From Parvibaculum sp. (GTDB lineage Bacteria > Pseudomonadota > Alphaproteobacteria > Parvibaculales > Parvibaculaceae), in assembly GCA_030649335.1 (NCBI GenBank), contig JAUSLL010000058.1, forward strand, positions 62,001 to 126,000: a stretch of DNA of 64,000 bases, in the 5' to 3' direction. A program made the position numbers and the translations under genes. Positions 11,590 through 22,548 of this stretch are shown in pieces. The first letter of the stretch is position 1. Every line of letters begins with the position of its first letter. The notes under the pieces are model-generated. The model had not been told where the DNA came from and did not search any database. It worked only from the letters and a program-made list of their open reading frames with translations.

Positions 11590-12321
11590 ATGATCCTGTT
11601 CCCGGCCATTGATCTCAAAGACGGTAATTGTGTGCGGCTTGTGCGCGGGCTGATGGAACAGGCAACTGTCTTCAATGAAAATCCGGCCGCACAAGCCAAA
11701 GACTTTGTCGCGCAGGGTTTCGAATATCTGCATCTCGTGGACCTCAATGGTGCCTTTGAGGGCCGTCCGGTCAATGCAGGAGCGGTCGACGCAATCCTCG
11801 GAGCCATTGATATTCCGGTGCAGCTTGGCGGCGGTATCCGCGATCTTGCGACCATCGAGACATGGCTCGCCAAAGGCATCACGCGCGTCATCATCGGCAC
11901 AGCAGCGGTCAAAAACCCCGCGCTCGTCATTGAGGCCTGCAAGAAATTTCCGGGCCGCATCGCCGTCGGGCTTGATGCCAAGGACGGGCTGGTCGCGACC
12001 GAAGGCTGGGCGGAAGTCTCAGACCTCACAGTGCTCGACATGGCCGCCCGCTTTCAGGACGCGGGCGTTTCGGCCATCATCTACACCGACATCGCACGTG
12101 ACGGCGTGCTTGAAGGTCTGAACATCGACGCAACAGTGGCGCTCGCCAATGCCATCGATATTCCGGTGATTGCTTCGGGCGGTCTTTCCGACATCGAAGA
12201 CATTCGCCGCCTGATCGCCGCCAATTGCAAAGGTCTCGAAGGCGCTATTTCGGGCCGCGCGCTTTACGACGGTCGCATTGATGTGGCGGTCGCCCTTCGC
12301 TTATTGAAGGACGCCGCCTGA
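11590..12321 (+). CDS. hisA: ProFAR isomerase
   Basis: [39 protein letters not shown]. Confidence 0.97.
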   Translation: MILFPAIDLKDGNCVRLVRGLMEQATVFNENPAAQAKDFVAQGFEYLHLVDLNGAFEGRPVNAGAVDAILGAIDIPVQLGGGIRDLATIETWLAKGITRVIIGTAAVKNPALVIEACKKFPGRIAVGLDAKDGLVATEGWAEVSDLTVLDMAARFQDAGVSAIIYTDIARDGVLEGLNIDATVALANAIDIPVIASGGLSDIEDIRRLIAANCKGLEGAISGRALYDGRIDVAVALRLLKDAA

Positions 12322-13079
12322 TGCTCAAAGCCCGCGTCATCCCCTGCCTTGATGTCAAAGACGGACGCGTCGTTAAAGGCGTGAACTTTGTCGATCTCGT
12401 TGATGCAGGTGATCCGGTAGAGGCGGCGCGCGCCTATGATGCGGCGGGGGCCGATGAATTATGCTTCCTCGACATCACAGCAAGTCACGAAGAACGCGCG
12501 ACGATTTTCGATGTGGTCGCCAAAACGGCAGAACAATGTTTCATGCCGCTGACCGTCGGCGGCGGTGTGCGCACGGTCGAGGATGTGCGCAAACTGCTGC
12601 TCGCCGGCGCTGACAAAGTCTCGATCAACACGGCTGCCGTCGTGCGGCCCGAATTTGTGCGTGAGGCGGCGGAAAAATTCGGCAATCAATGCATCGTCGT
12701 CGCCATCGACGCCAAGGAAGTCGGCCCCGGCAAATGGGAAATATTCACCCATGGCGGGCGCACCCGCACCGGCATCGATGCGGTGGATTTTGCCCGTCAG
12801 GTGACAAGTCTCGGCGCGGGCGAAATTCTTCTCACATCTATGGATCGTGACGGATCGAAGGCGGGCTACAACATACCGTTGACGCGGGCTGTAGCCGACG
12901 CTGTCACAATTCCCGTAATCGCGTCCGGTGGTGTGGGCACATTGGATGATCTCGTCACCGGCATCAGAGACGGGCACGCAAGCGCGGTGCTGGCGGCCTC
13001 GATTTTCCACTTCGGGACCTATTCCGTCGGCGAGGCCAAAGCCTATATGGCGGCCCGCGGCATCCCCATGCGGCCCTGA
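12321..13079 (+). CDS. hisF: Imidazole glycerol phosphate synthase subunit HisF
   Basis: [52 protein letters not shown]. Confidence 0.97.
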   Translation: MLKARVIPCLDVKDGRVVKGVNFVDLVDAGDPVEAARAYDAAGADELCFLDITASHEERATIFDVVAKTAEQCFMPLTVGGGVRTVEDVRKLLLAGADKVSINTAAVVRPEFVREAAEKFGNQCIVVAIDAKEVGPGKWEIFTHGGRTRTGIDAVDFARQVTSLGAGEILLTSMDRDGSKAGYNIPLTRAVADAVTIPVIASGGVGTLDDLVTGIRDGHASAVLAASIFHFGTYSVGEAKAYMAARGIPMRP

Positions 13080-13200
13080 AGCGCGGCGTATACGCAGCAA
13101 TCACGATTGTGCCGTGGCGAAGCTTCAGGGCAGAATATGCCTGCGTGCCGACCCCCCCGTTGTTCTTGCGTGTCTCCCCCAGCCGCGAAGAAATTTTCCG

Positions 13201-14748
13201 ATGATGGACCGCGAAATCGAACTGAAGCTCGAAGGTGATGCGGCGGCGCTGGCTCGTCTTGCGCGCCTGCGCAGCCGCGCCGGTCTGACGCGCACCAAAG
13301 CGAGCGCCAAGACCCTGCGTTCGGTTTACTTCGACACGGATGATTTCGCGCTGATGGCACATGGCTTTGCGCTGCGTGTGCGCCATGCTGGCCGCACCCG
13401 CATCCAGACCCTCAAGACGCCGCGCCGCAACGGCGGTCCCCTGAGTGATCGCGGCGAATGGGAACACGTGCTGGCAACCGGCAAGGACCGGCCTGATATC
13501 AATCATCTGCCGCCTGCGCTGCGCAGCCAGCTTGTGCGGCTTGCCGCTGCCGGTGATATCGAACCGCGCTTTGAGTCTGTCATCCGGCGCAGCACATCAA
13601 GTCTTTATACGGATGATGGTGGCGAGATCGAACTTGTTATTGATCAGGGGGCGATTGAAGCGGGCGACCGCGCGCTCCCCGTTCATGAAATCGAACTGGA
13701 ACTGAAACGCGGTACGCGCGCCGACCTCTATCGCGTCGCTCTGCAACTGTCCGACATCGCACCTTTACGCATTGCTATCCGGTCAAAATCGGAGCGTGGC
13801 CGGGCGCTGGCGCGCGGTGAGAATGCCGCCTCCACGCGTGCGCCGGCGCTCCACATCACGCCGGGTGCAACGCTCGAAGATGCATATGCCATCGTGCTCA
13901 ATCACTGCCTCGCTCATCTTTTGGCCAATCAGGCCGCCGCGCTTGATGCGAGCGCGCCCGATGCTCTGCACCAGATGCGCGTGGCGCTCCGGCGCTTGCG
14001 CTCGGCGCTTTTGGTTTTCGGTCGCGTCATCGAAGGCGAGACGGAAGAGGATTTTATGCGCGAGGCCAAATGGCTGACGCGCGCCATCGGGCAAGCCCGC
14101 GACTATGATGTCTTTGTGTCCGGCACCATGGCTGCGGCAAGCGAGGGCGCAGAAGACGAAAAGCTGGATAGGCCCATGCAGGCGCTGGCACGGTTTGCGG
14201 CAAAACGGCGCGACGAGGCTTGGGCGGAAGCACGCGCTGTGATGGCCGGACCGCGGGCGACGCGTTTCATTCTTCGTCTTGCTCTCTATCTGGAAACGCG
14301 CGGCTGGCGGACAGACGCCACGCCATCGCGTCTTGCTGCACTTGAAAAACCTGTCGCCAAATTTGCCGCCGACGCGCTCGATCGCCGGTTGAAATCCGTG
14401 ACGAAGCTCGCGCGCGACATTGACGGGCTTGAGGTCAGTGATCGCCATGAGTTGCGCAAGCGGCTGAAGAAGTTCCGCTATACGGCGAGCTTTTTCACCG
14501 GCCTCTATGCCGCGGAGGTGACAAAATCCTATCTGCGGCGCCTCATTGATCTCCAGAACGTATTCGGCTCGCTCAACGATCTTGAAACAGCGCGAACTAT
14601 TGTTAACGAGCTGAGCGGCCATGGCCGCCGCTTCGTCGCGCCTGGTGCGCTGCTTCTGCGCCGCTATGAAGCGCAAGCCGTGCAGGACTGGCATGCGGCA
14701 CTCAATATGTGGTCTGCCTTTCGCAGCGAACCACTATTTTGGCGTTGA
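13201..14748 (+). CDS. CYTH and CHAD domain protein (inorganic triphosphatase-like)
   Basis: N-terminal REIELKLEGD CYTH motif; C-terminal CHAD segment HQMRVALRRLRSALLVF and HELRKRLKKFRYTASFF. Confidence 0.88.
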   Translation: MMDREIELKLEGDAAALARLARLRSRAGLTRTKASAKTLRSVYFDTDDFALMAHGFALRVRHAGRTRIQTLKTPRRNGGPLSDRGEWEHVLATGKDRPDINHLPPALRSQLVRLAAAGDIEPRFESVIRRSTSSLYTDDGGEIELVIDQGAIEAGDRALPVHEIELELKRGTRADLYRVALQLSDIAPLRIAIRSKSERGRALARGENAASTRAPALHITPGATLEDAYAIVLNHCLAHLLANQAAALDASAPDALHQMRVALRRLRSALLVFGRVIEGETEEDFMREAKWLTRAIGQARDYDVFVSGTMAAASEGAEDEKLDRPMQALARFAAKRRDEAWAEARAVMAGPRATRFILRLALYLETRGWRTDATPSRLAALEKPVAKFAADALDRRLKSVTKLARDIDGLEVSDRHELRKRLKKFRYTASFFTGLYAAEVTKSYLRRLIDLQNVFGSLNDLETARTIVNELSGHGRRFVAPGALLLRRYEAQAVQDWHAALNMWSAFRSEPLFWR

Positions 14749-14896
14749 TGAATTCCATTACTCCGGGCGCCTTCAAATTGTAGCTAAGCATCTACAACTG
14801 AACATTTTTTCTACCGTCTTAAGATTATCTGAAGGGTGCCACCCTAGGATCGGAGGTTCAGTCCGATGTGTACGGGGATCAGGTCTCCGGAAGGGT

Positions 14897-15979
14897 ATGT
14901 CTATGTCTGCCAATGCTGGTCCCGCGAGTCCCGAGACACCGCAAGCCCACAAGCCGGCGAACAAGGAACCGCAAGCGATTATCGGACGTCGCCTGAGCCA
15001 GGAAGCGATTGTCAAACTTTGTGAATTGAACAACCGCTACCTCAAAGGCGTGCCGCATGGCTGGTGCGTGGTGATGAAAGATTGTGATCTGTCGGGTCTC
15101 GATTTTCGCGGGCTCAACTTTTCGCATGCCCATTTTATTGCCTGCTCATTTGAGAATGCCAATCTGGAAGACGCCCGTTTCATCGGCACAAATTTATTCA
15201 GCGCCAATTTTGACGGGGCGAACCTGACACGCACGGATTTCTCGCAGGCCGATCTGCGCGGCGCATGTTTTGAAAATGCTGAATTGCAGGATGCGCAGTT
15301 GCAGGGCGCGGATTTGCGCCGTGGCGTTGTCATCCGCGCCGACGGCATGCAGAGCAATCGCGAGAACTCGAGCTTCCGCAATGCAAAACTACGCGGCACC
15401 AAACTCGCAGAGTGCAAGCTCCACGGGGCTGATTTTGAAGGGGCCGCCCTGACCGGCGTCAATCTTCAAGGGGCCGATCTGCGCGGCGCAAATTTCGCCG
15501 GTGCCGAACTTACCGGTGTCGAACTCTCAGGCGCCAATCTGTCGGACGCCGATTTCCGCCGTGCCGTCATGGACGAGGCGACAACCAACGCCGGTGACAT
15601 GATGCGCGCGACCAAGGCCCGCACTGCGCCCGGTCCCGAGCGTATGGCCAAAATGTTTGAACAGCATATTGTCTGGATTCAGACGAGCCAACGCTCAGGT
15701 CACCGCGCCGATTTCTCACATATGGATTTGAGCCGCGTCGATTTCAGTCGCTCGGTGCTGGCGAGCGCCCTCTTCAAGGGTGCGATCCTCGCCGACACCA
15801 ATTTTGAGCACGCTATTCTCGCCGCCGCCGATTTCCGTGATGCCATTCTGCTGCGGGCCAATCTGACCAATGCCGATTTGCGCGGTGCTGACCTGCGCGG
15901 GGCCGATCTCAGAGAAGCCACCAAGACCAACGCCAAGATGGGTGAAATGGCCGGCATCAAGCTCGCCACAAGGACCTGA
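14897..15979 (+). CDS. Pentapeptide-repeat protein, two repeat blocks
   Basis: Tandem A(D/N)LxG(A/V) repeats such as GADLRGANFAGAELTGVELSGANLSDADF and DLRGADLRGADL; start chosen at ATG 14897. Confidence 0.88.
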   Translation: MSMSANAGPASPETPQAHKPANKEPQAIIGRRLSQEAIVKLCELNNRYLKGVPHGWCVVMKDCDLSGLDFRGLNFSHAHFIACSFENANLEDARFIGTNLFSANFDGANLTRTDFSQADLRGACFENAELQDAQLQGADLRRGVVIRADGMQSNRENSSFRNAKLRGTKLAECKLHGADFEGAALTGVNLQGADLRGANFAGAELTGVELSGANLSDADFRRAVMDEATTNAGDMMRATKARTAPGPERMAKMFEQHIVWIQTSQRSGHRADFSHMDLSRVDFSRSVLASALFKGAILADTNFEHAILAAADFRDAILLRANLTNADLRGADLRGADLREATKTNAKMGEMAGIKLATRT

Positions 15980-16151
15980 GCAGACATCATATTTATCCTG
16001 CCCTTTGCCAAAGCCCCTGCGTTCTGCTCCCTCAAATGGCGATTGTGACGCTTCTCTGGCATAGGCTGGTCAAATCTGCTAGTCAGAGCCGCCGTAGAAC
16101 GCCCCTGTCGGGCGTGCGATTGGGCGGCTTTTGTTCGACGGGGATGCCAGC

Positions 16152-16493
16152 ATGGCAGTCGATGCCACTGAGTTAGACCGGCTTTTCAAGGTCATTGCGT
16201 CGCGCAAAGGCCAGGATGCCTCATCGTCCTATACTGCCAAGCTCATCGCCGGTGGTCCGGCGCTCTGTGCCCGAAAGCTGGGTGAGGAAGCCATTGAGAC
16301 GGTGATTGCGGCGTTGGGCGACGACCCTAAGGCAGTGATCAGCGAAAGCGCCGATCTCCTCTATCATTGGCTGGTGACATTGGCCTCTGTCGGCGTGAAC
16401 CCTGCCGATGTCTATGAAGAGCTGGCGCGCCGCGAAGGCCGTTCCGGTCTCGACGAAAAAGCATCCCGCAGCACGGACGGATCCAAAGCATGA
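16152..16493 (+). CDS. hisE: Phosphoribosyl-ATP pyrophosphatase
   Basis: [30 protein letters not shown] ... [18 protein letters not shown]. Confidence 0.94.
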   Translation: MAVDATELDRLFKVIASRKGQDASSSYTAKLIAGGPALCARKLGEEAIETVIAALGDDPKAVISESADLLYHWLVTLASVGVNPADVYEELARREGRSGLDEKASRSTDGSKA

Positions 16494-17485
16494 GCATCGC
16501 CGGTGACAGCCCTGTGAATGTCCCGACCAATGTCGCGACAGACGCTCAGGACACGACTTCGCCATACCGCAGCTTCACCGCTGCCGAATGGGGCAAGTTG
16601 CGCAAAGATACGCCGCTGCCGCTGAGCGAAGCCGAGCTTGAAGAATTGAAAGGTTTCGGCGAACGCGTTTCGCTCGACGAGGTGAGCGAGATTTATCTGC
16701 CGCTGTCGCGTCTGATCAATCTCTATGTGCGGGAGACGCAGGAACTTTACCGCGTGACCTCCGATTTCCTCGGTCACGCACAGGCCAAAGTACCCTACAT
16801 TATCGGCATCGCCGGATCGGTCGCCGTCGGCAAGAGCACGTCAGCACGTATCATGCGCACGCTGCTTGCCCGATGGCCCAATCATCCCAAGGTCGATCTT
16901 ATTACGACCGACGGGTTTCTCTATCCGAACCGCGTGCTCGAAGAGCGCAAGATGATGGACCGCAAGGGCTTTCCTGAAAGCTTTGACGCACGCCGCCTCA
17001 TTCAGTTTCTATCGGATGTCAAAGCCGGTGCGCGCAATGTCGAAGCGCCGGTCTATTCGCATTTTTCCTATGATATTGTGCCGGACGAAACCATTGTGGT
17101 CGATCAACCCGACATCCTGATCGTCGAAGGGCTCAATGTGCTGCAGCCGTGGAAGCCCGCAGACGGTGAAGCCCCGCAGCCCTTCGTGTCCGATTTTTTC
17201 GACTTCTCGATCTATCTCGATGCGGATGAAAGCGCGATCCGTCGCTGGTATATCGAGCGCTTTCTGAGCCTGCGCTTAACGTCTTTCAAAGACCCGGACG
17301 CTTTTTTTCACCGTTTTGCCAAATTGTCGGACGAGGAAGCGGTCGCAACCGCCGACGGTATCTGGACCTCGATCAATCTTGCGAATCTGCGTAAAAATAT
17401 TTTGCCGACGCGCCAGCGGGCGCAGGCGATCCTCATTAAAGGTGAGGATCACCGCATCCGCGATGTGATGTTGCGTAAACTTTAA
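16490..17485 (+). CDS. coaA: Pantothenate kinase (type I)
   Basis: [52 protein letters not shown]. Confidence 0.96.
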   Translation: MSIAGDSPVNVPTNVATDAQDTTSPYRSFTAAEWGKLRKDTPLPLSEAELEELKGFGERVSLDEVSEIYLPLSRLINLYVRETQELYRVTSDFLGHAQAKVPYIIGIAGSVAVGKSTSARIMRTLLARWPNHPKVDLITTDGFLYPNRVLEERKMMDRKGFPESFDARRLIQFLSDVKAGARNVEAPVYSHFSYDIVPDETIVVDQPDILIVEGLNVLQPWKPADGEAPQPFVSDFFDFSIYLDADESAIRRWYIERFLSLRLTSFKDPDAFFHRFAKLSDEEAVATADGIWTSINLANLRKNILPTRQRAQAILIKGEDHRIRDVMLRKL

Positions 17486-17495
17486 AGACGCTCGC

Positions 17496-18488
17496 TCAAA
17501 GACCTTTTTGAGCGGCGAGTTCCTTCAGCGACACAAGCGGGCGCGGCCCGTAATGGCTGATGATTTCAGCTGCCGCCATCGCGCCATATTGTCCGCATTT
17601 GACGGGGCTCATCTGACGCGCGAAGCCGTAGAGAAATCCGGCGGCAAAGAGATCGCCCGCGCCTGTCGTATCAACGACCTTTTCGACTTTGTCAGCCGCA
17701 ACCTTGTGTGCTTCGCCATCCGCAAGGATCACGGCACCGTTCGCAGAGCGTGTCACGGCTGCGTGTTTGCATTCCTTGCGCAGCTGCGCAAGCGCGTCGT
17801 CGAATGATGTCGTTTCATAGAGTGAAAGAAGTTCGCTCTCATTGGCAAAGAGAAGATCAATTTCGTTTTTGACGAGATTGCGGAATTCACTTCTGAAGCG
17901 GTCAACGCAAAAACTGTCAGACAGCGTAAGCGAGACAACGCGCCCCGCCTCGCGCGCGATTTTGGCAGCCTTCAGAAAAGCGTCTTTCGCGCCCTGCTGG
18001 TCCCAGAGATAGCCTTCCATATAGGTGACGGCGGAGGCCTTGATCACATCAGCGTCAATGTCATCGGGTGTGAGGTTTTGCGCGGCACCCAGAAACGTGC
18101 TCATCGAGCGTTCGGCGTCAGGCGTCACAAGCACAAGGCAGCGGCCGGTCGGCACGCCGCCGGTTGCGATCTTCGATGGGAAGGCAACGCCGAGTGTTTT
18201 GATATCATGGACAAAAACATCGCCGAGCTGATCCTTTTTGACCTTGCCGAAAAACGCGCCCGTGCCGCCCAATGAGGCAAGGCCTGCGATTGTATTGGCG
18301 CAAGAACCGCCCGAGCTTTCAATCGCTGTGCCCATCGCGCCATAAAGCGCGTCGGCGCGGTCAGCATCGATGAGCGTCATGCCGCCCTTCTGAATGCTCT
18401 GGGCGCTCAGAAACGCATCATCGGCATTGGCAATCACATCGACCAGCGCATTGCCGATACCGGCAACGTCAAATTTCAATTCGCTCAT
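17496..18488 (-). CDS. PfkB-family sugar/adenosine kinase
   Basis: GIGNALVDVIANADD; C-terminal DTTGAGDLFAAGFLYG. Confidence 0.92.
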   Translation of the reverse strand: MSELKFDVAGIGNALVDVIANADDAFLSAQSIQKGGMTLIDADRADALYGAMGTAIESSGGSCANTIAGLASLGGTGAFFGKVKKDQLGDVFVHDIKTLGVAFPSKIATGGVPTGRCLVLVTPDAERSMSTFLGAAQNLTPDDIDADVIKASAVTYMEGYLWDQQGAKDAFLKAAKIAREAGRVVSLTLSDSFCVDRFRSEFRNLVKNEIDLLFANESELLSLYETTSFDDALAQLRKECKHAAVTRSANGAVILADGEAHKVAADKVEKVVDTTGAGDLFAAGFLYGFARQMSPVKCGQYGAMAAAEIISHYGPRPLVSLKELAAQKGL

Positions 18489-18581
18489 ATTGTAAGGCTC
18501 TGCTTTTAGAAAGGGCGGGAAAGGCGGCGCGAGTATAGGCAAGCCCCGCCCTATCTCCAAAGGCTCATCTGGCGTTGCACC

Positions 18582-19031
18582 TCAGAGCCAGCGCCGCGTC
18601 TTCTTGCAATAATCAGCATATGCCTGCCCGAACGTCTCGGCCATCACCGGCTCCTCAAAGGCGATATACCAGCGGTCGGCGACGATGACGAAACCTGCGG
18701 CAATGCCAAGCCCCACGTAGCTGTCGAGCGCAAGGGCGCTGCCCGTGAGCGCCAGCGCGAACCCGAGATACATGGGGTTCCGCGACAGGGCGAAAAGTCC
18801 GTCGGTAACGAGGCGGTTGGGTTTGAGGAATGTATTGATATTGGTCTTGCGGCGGCTGAATTGACCGGCACCCGAAATGGTCAGAAACACGCCGACAAGC
18901 GCCAGTACGATACCGGCAAAGAGCATCACACCATTGGCAAAGATCGGACGTGGCGAAAAGATCACGTCATATCCGACCATGACCACGAGGCAGATCTGGA
19001 ACAGACGCGGCGGCAATAGAGATTGTTGCAT
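18582..19031 (-). CDS. Isoprenylcysteine carboxyl methyltransferase-like (PEMT/NnrU-like) membrane protein
   Basis: RLVTDGLFALSRNPMYLGFALALTG and FEEPVMAETFGQAYADYCKKTRRWL. Confidence 0.8.
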   Translation of the reverse strand: MQQSLLPPRLFQICLVVMVGYDVIFSPRPIFANGVMLFAGIVLALVGVFLTISGAGQFSRRKTNINTFLKPNRLVTDGLFALSRNPMYLGFALALTGSALALDSYVGLGIAAGFVIVADRWYIAFEEPVMAETFGQAYADYCKKTRRWL

Positions 19032-19167
19032 CGGTGCCCTCCTCCAAAGGCGATGAAAGGCCGCCAGCGGGCGCAATCCCCGTTTCTCCCTTTCGCGGCT
19101 TTCTTGAGATTTGGACAAGCGCACACTAGGTTGCAAGAGTTGTTTTTCGCCTGCCGGAGATCCGCCC

Positions 19168-19827
19168 ATGTTCACCGACGCGCTGCGCGCCTTTTCTCAG
19201 GTGTTTTCAAAACCCTTTCGTCGTGTTTTCTGGCTCTCGCTGCTGAGCACCATCGTGGTGCTGGCGCTTTTCGGTGCAGGCGGGCAATGGGCGCTTGAGG
19301 CCCTGCCGCAATTCGGCGTCGGCTGGGCGGATATCACGCTTGAGTGGATCGCCCGGTTTTTCGCAATTGTGGTTTTGATCCCGCTTGTCCATCCCGTCGT
19401 GTCGCTCGTCGCAGGATTGTTTCTCGAGCGCATCGCGGCCATCGTCGAGGAAGAGGATTACCCGACGCACCGTCCGGGCCGTGATCAGCCTTTTCTGCAA
19501 TCACTCCTCGTCTCGGTGCGTTTCACGCTGGTGCTCATCGCGGTCAACATCGTGGCGCTGCCTTTCTATCTCCTGCCTGGCGTCAATCTCGTGCTTTTCT
19601 GGATCATCAACGGTTATCTTCTTGGGCGGGAATATTTCGAGCTTGTCGCGCTTCGCCACATCGAACTGGAGGATGCGCGCGCCTTGCGCCGTCGCCACAA
19701 GTTGCGCATCTTTGTAGGCGGTGTAGTGGTCGCGGGGTTTGCCACCGTGCCTTTTCTCAATTTGCTGACACCGCTTTTTGCCACCGCCTTCATGGTGCAT
19801 ATTTCCAAACGGATCGGACTGGCCTGA
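19168..19827 (+). CDS. EI24 domain (CysZ-like) membrane protein
   Basis: MFTDALRAFSQVF..., VNIVALPFYLLPGVNLVLFWIINGYLLGREYFELVALRHI. Confidence 0.85.
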   Translation: MFTDALRAFSQVFSKPFRRVFWLSLLSTIVVLALFGAGGQWALEALPQFGVGWADITLEWIARFFAIVVLIPLVHPVVSLVAGLFLERIAAIVEEEDYPTHRPGRDQPFLQSLLVSVRFTLVLIAVNIVALPFYLLPGVNLVLFWIINGYLLGREYFELVALRHIELEDARALRRRHKLRIFVGGVVVAGFATVPFLNLLTPLFATAFMVHISKRIGLA

Positions 19828-20228
19828 TGTTGCGTTTCTCAAGTCTCTTGCTATTGAGCCTCGCCCTTGCCGGTTGTGCGGGAGGTACAGGTTCATCCGG
19901 TATCGGCATTGACAAACAGAACCTTGCCTCCGTCAATCCTTCGCAATCGCTGGGCAGTGGTCCTTTGACGCCGCAATCATTGCTTGGTGTTGCGCCCTCC
20001 GCCCTGTCGTCGCGGCTTGGTGCGCCTGCCTTTAAACGCGCCGAACCCGGTGCCGAGGTCTGGCAATATAGCGGCGGAGATTGCGCGCTCTTTGTCTATT
20101 TTTATAAAACCGGTAGCGGCGCTTTGGCGTCTGCTTATGTGGATGCGCGCAAGTCGCAGGGCGGCGCGACAGACACGGCCTCTTGCCTAAGCCGTGTGAT
20201 AAATGCGCGCGGCACGCCCGTCTCCTGA
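19827..20228 (+). CDS. Putative lipoprotein
   Basis: Signal with lipobox LSLALAGCAGG. Confidence 0.7.
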   Translation: MLRFSSLLLLSLALAGCAGGTGSSGIGIDKQNLASVNPSQSLGSGPLTPQSLLGVAPSALSSRLGAPAFKRAEPGAEVWQYSGGDCALFVYFYKTGSGALASAYVDARKSQGGATDTASCLSRVINARGTPVS

Positions 20229-20232
20229 TGCG

Positions 20233-20904
20233 TCAGGCGGCGGTTGTCTTGGCCTTGAAGCGGCAGAGATCAGCAACCTTGCAGTTGAAGCACAAGGGTT
20301 TGCGGGCAATACAGACATAGCGTCCGTGCAGGATCAGCCAGTGATGCGCATGCATCCGGTAGGCAGCGGGCACCACTTTCAATAATTTTTCTTCAACTTC
20401 GACAACGTTTTTTCCCGGCGCGAGACCCGTGCGGTTGCTGACGCGAAAAATATGCGTGTCGACCGCGATAGTCGGCTCGCCAAAGGCGACATTGCGCACG
20501 ACGTTGGCGGTCTTGCGTCCGACGCCCGGTAGCGCTTCAAGTTCTTCTTGCGTGCGCGGGACCTCACCGCCGTGACGTTCGATCAGCAGACGTGACAGTT
20601 CCATCACGTTTTTCGCTTTGGTACGAAAAAGCCCGATGGTCTTGATGTGATCGGTGAGATGGCCAATTCCGAGCTTCAGCATCTTGTCGGGCGTATCGGC
20701 AATGGCAAAAAGTTTTTCGGTCGCCCTGTTGACGCCCTTGTCGGTCGCTTGTGCCGATAACACGACAGCAACAAGCAGTGTGAAAACATTGCTGTAGCGC
20801 AATTCCGTTTCAGGCTCAGGCGCGCCCGCCGACAGGCGCTCGAAGAACGCCTCGATTTCGGGCTTCTTCATCTGTGGCGTCGGTCGGGGTGCGGGCTTCA
20901 ACAT
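20233..20904 (-). CDS. nth: Endonuclease III
   Basis: HhH LPGVGRKTANVVRNVAFGEPTIAVDTHIFRVSNR; C-terminal 4Fe-4S cysteines CIARKPLCFNCKVADLC. Confidence 0.95.
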   Translation of the reverse strand: MLKPAPRPTPQMKKPEIEAFFERLSAGAPEPETELRYSNVFTLLVAVVLSAQATDKGVNRATEKLFAIADTPDKMLKLGIGHLTDHIKTIGLFRTKAKNVMELSRLLIERHGGEVPRTQEELEALPGVGRKTANVVRNVAFGEPTIAVDTHIFRVSNRTGLAPGKNVVEVEEKLLKVVPAAYRMHAHHWLILHGRYVCIARKPLCFNCKVADLCRFKAKTTAA

Positions 20905-20925
20905 GGGAGGAATGCCCTTCGTGCC

Positions 20926-21558
20926 TTAATGCGCCTCGCGCTCGATCAGTTTTTCTTTCGAGAGCACATTGCCCTTATCGTCGAGCTTGTAAACGATGGG
21001 TGCGCCGGTCGCGATATTTACATTCAGAATTTCGGCCTCGGACAGTTTGTCGAGCACCATCACCAGCGCACGCAATGAATTGCCATGCGCAGCAATCAGC
21101 ACGCGTTCGCCTTTGAGTACGCGCGGCATGATCTCTGCGTTGAAATAAGGAAGCACGCGTTCTGCCGTCATCTTGAGGCTCTCGCCGCCGGGCGGCGGAA
21201 TGTCATAAGAGCGGCGCCAGATATGAACCTGTTCCTCGCCCCATTTGGCGCGCGCATCGTCCTTGTTGAGGCCCGACAGATCGCCGTAGTCGCGCTCGTT
21301 CAAAGCCTGATCGCGGACAACCGGCAGGTCGGACTGGCCGAGCTCTTCAAGCACCAGCCGGTTGGTTTCCTGCGCGCGTGTCAGCACCGATGTGTAGGAA
21401 ACATCGAATTGATAACCAGCGGCCTTCAGCGCCTGTCCTGCTTCGCGCCCTTCAGCAATGCCCTGTTGCGTCAGCGCCGGATCGCGCCAGCCTGTGAACA
21501 GGTTTTTCTCGTTCCATTCGCTTTGACCATGACGGACGAGAACCAGCAGATTTGACAC
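20926..21558 (-). CDS. gpmA: 2,3-bisphosphoglycerate-dependent phosphoglycerate mutase
   Basis: [29 protein letters not shown]. Confidence 0.95.
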   Translation of the reverse strand: MSNLLVLVRHGQSEWNEKNLFTGWRDPALTQQGIAEGREAGQALKAAGYQFDVSYTSVLTRAQETNRLVLEELGQSDLPVVRDQALNERDYGDLSGLNKDDARAKWGEEQVHIWRRSYDIPPPGGESLKMTAERVLPYFNAEIMPRVLKGERVLIAAHGNSLRALVMVLDKLSEAEILNVNIATGAPIVYKLDDKGNVLSKEKLIEREAH

Positions 21559-21600
21559 GCGCGTAATCCCTTATCGTTTGGAAAAAAATCAGCAGAAGTT

Positions 21601-22416
21601 TCAGTCGAGCCCAAGGACGTCGGCCATGTTGAAAAGACCCGGCCCCTTGCCCTGTCCCCAGACGGCGGCCTTGATCGCGCCGCGCGCAAAGATCGCGCGG
21701 TCTTCGGCAATATGGCCAATGGTGATGCGTTCCGATGGTCCGGCAAAAACCACCTGATGGTCACCGACGACACTGCCGCCGCGTAAGGCAGCAAATCCGA
21801 TAGCACCCTCTGCACGTGCACCTGTCTGTCCGTCGCGGCCGCGCTCCGAATTTTCACTGAGCGCGATGCCGCGTCCCTCGGCAGCCGCTTGGCCTAGAAG
21901 GAGCGCGGTGCCCGATGGCGCATCGACCTTATGGCGGTGGTGCATCTCGACGATTTCAATATCCCAGCTCGGGTCGAGCGCGCGGGCCGCTTGGCGCACA
22001 AGGCTCGCAATGAGATTGACGCCGAGGCTCATATTGCCGGACCGGATGATCGTGGCATGACGGGCCGCCGCCTCGACGCGTGCATTATCGTCGTCGCTCA
22101 ATCCGGTCGTGCCGATCACGTGCACAATGCGCGCCTGCGCGGCAAGCCCCGCAAAAGCGACCGTGGCGGCAGGCACGGAAAAATCGATCAGCGCATCCGC
22201 ATCCTTGATCACAGACAGAGCGTCGTCGCTCGCGTAGAGATTCAGCGGCGTGCCGAGGCCGCCGAGAATGCCAAGATCAGTGCCTAGATGCGGCGAACCC
22301 TTGGCCTCAATGCCACCGGCAATTACAGCGCCCGGCATGGCGTCGATGAGGCTGAGCAGCGTCCGGCCCATGCGACCGCCGACGCCCGTCACCGCGATCT
22401 TTACATCTGCGCCCAT
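21601..22416 (-). CDS. dapB: 4-hydroxy-tetrahydrodipicolinate reductase
   Basis: [47 protein letters not shown]. Confidence 0.95.
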   Translation of the reverse strand: MGADVKIAVTGVGGRMGRTLLSLIDAMPGAVIAGGIEAKGSPHLGTDLGILGGLGTPLNLYASDDALSVIKDADALIDFSVPAATVAFAGLAAQARIVHVIGTTGLSDDDNARVEAAARHATIIRSGNMSLGVNLIASLVRQAARALDPSWDIEIVEMHHRHKVDAPSGTALLLGQAAAEGRGIALSENSERGRDGQTGARAEGAIGFAALRGGSVVGDHQVVFAGPSERITIGHIAEDRAIFARGAIKAAVWGQGKGPGLFNMADVLGLD

Positions 22417-22490
22417 GATCTCATCCGGTCTTTTGCGGGGGACAGCCCCCGTTTCAATCTGGATTTGGGGTATAGCAGGGGCAAGGGCAC

Positions 22491-22524
22491 AAAAAAAGAC
22501 CCGCCTCTGTACCAGAGGCGGGTC
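22491..22524 (-). terminator. Rho-independent terminator downstream of porin
   Basis: On minus strand GACCCGCCTCTGGTACAGAGGCGGGTC followed by seven T. Confidence 0.88.
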
Positions 22525-22548
22525 AGTTTAAGGACGTTCGGGAGAGAC

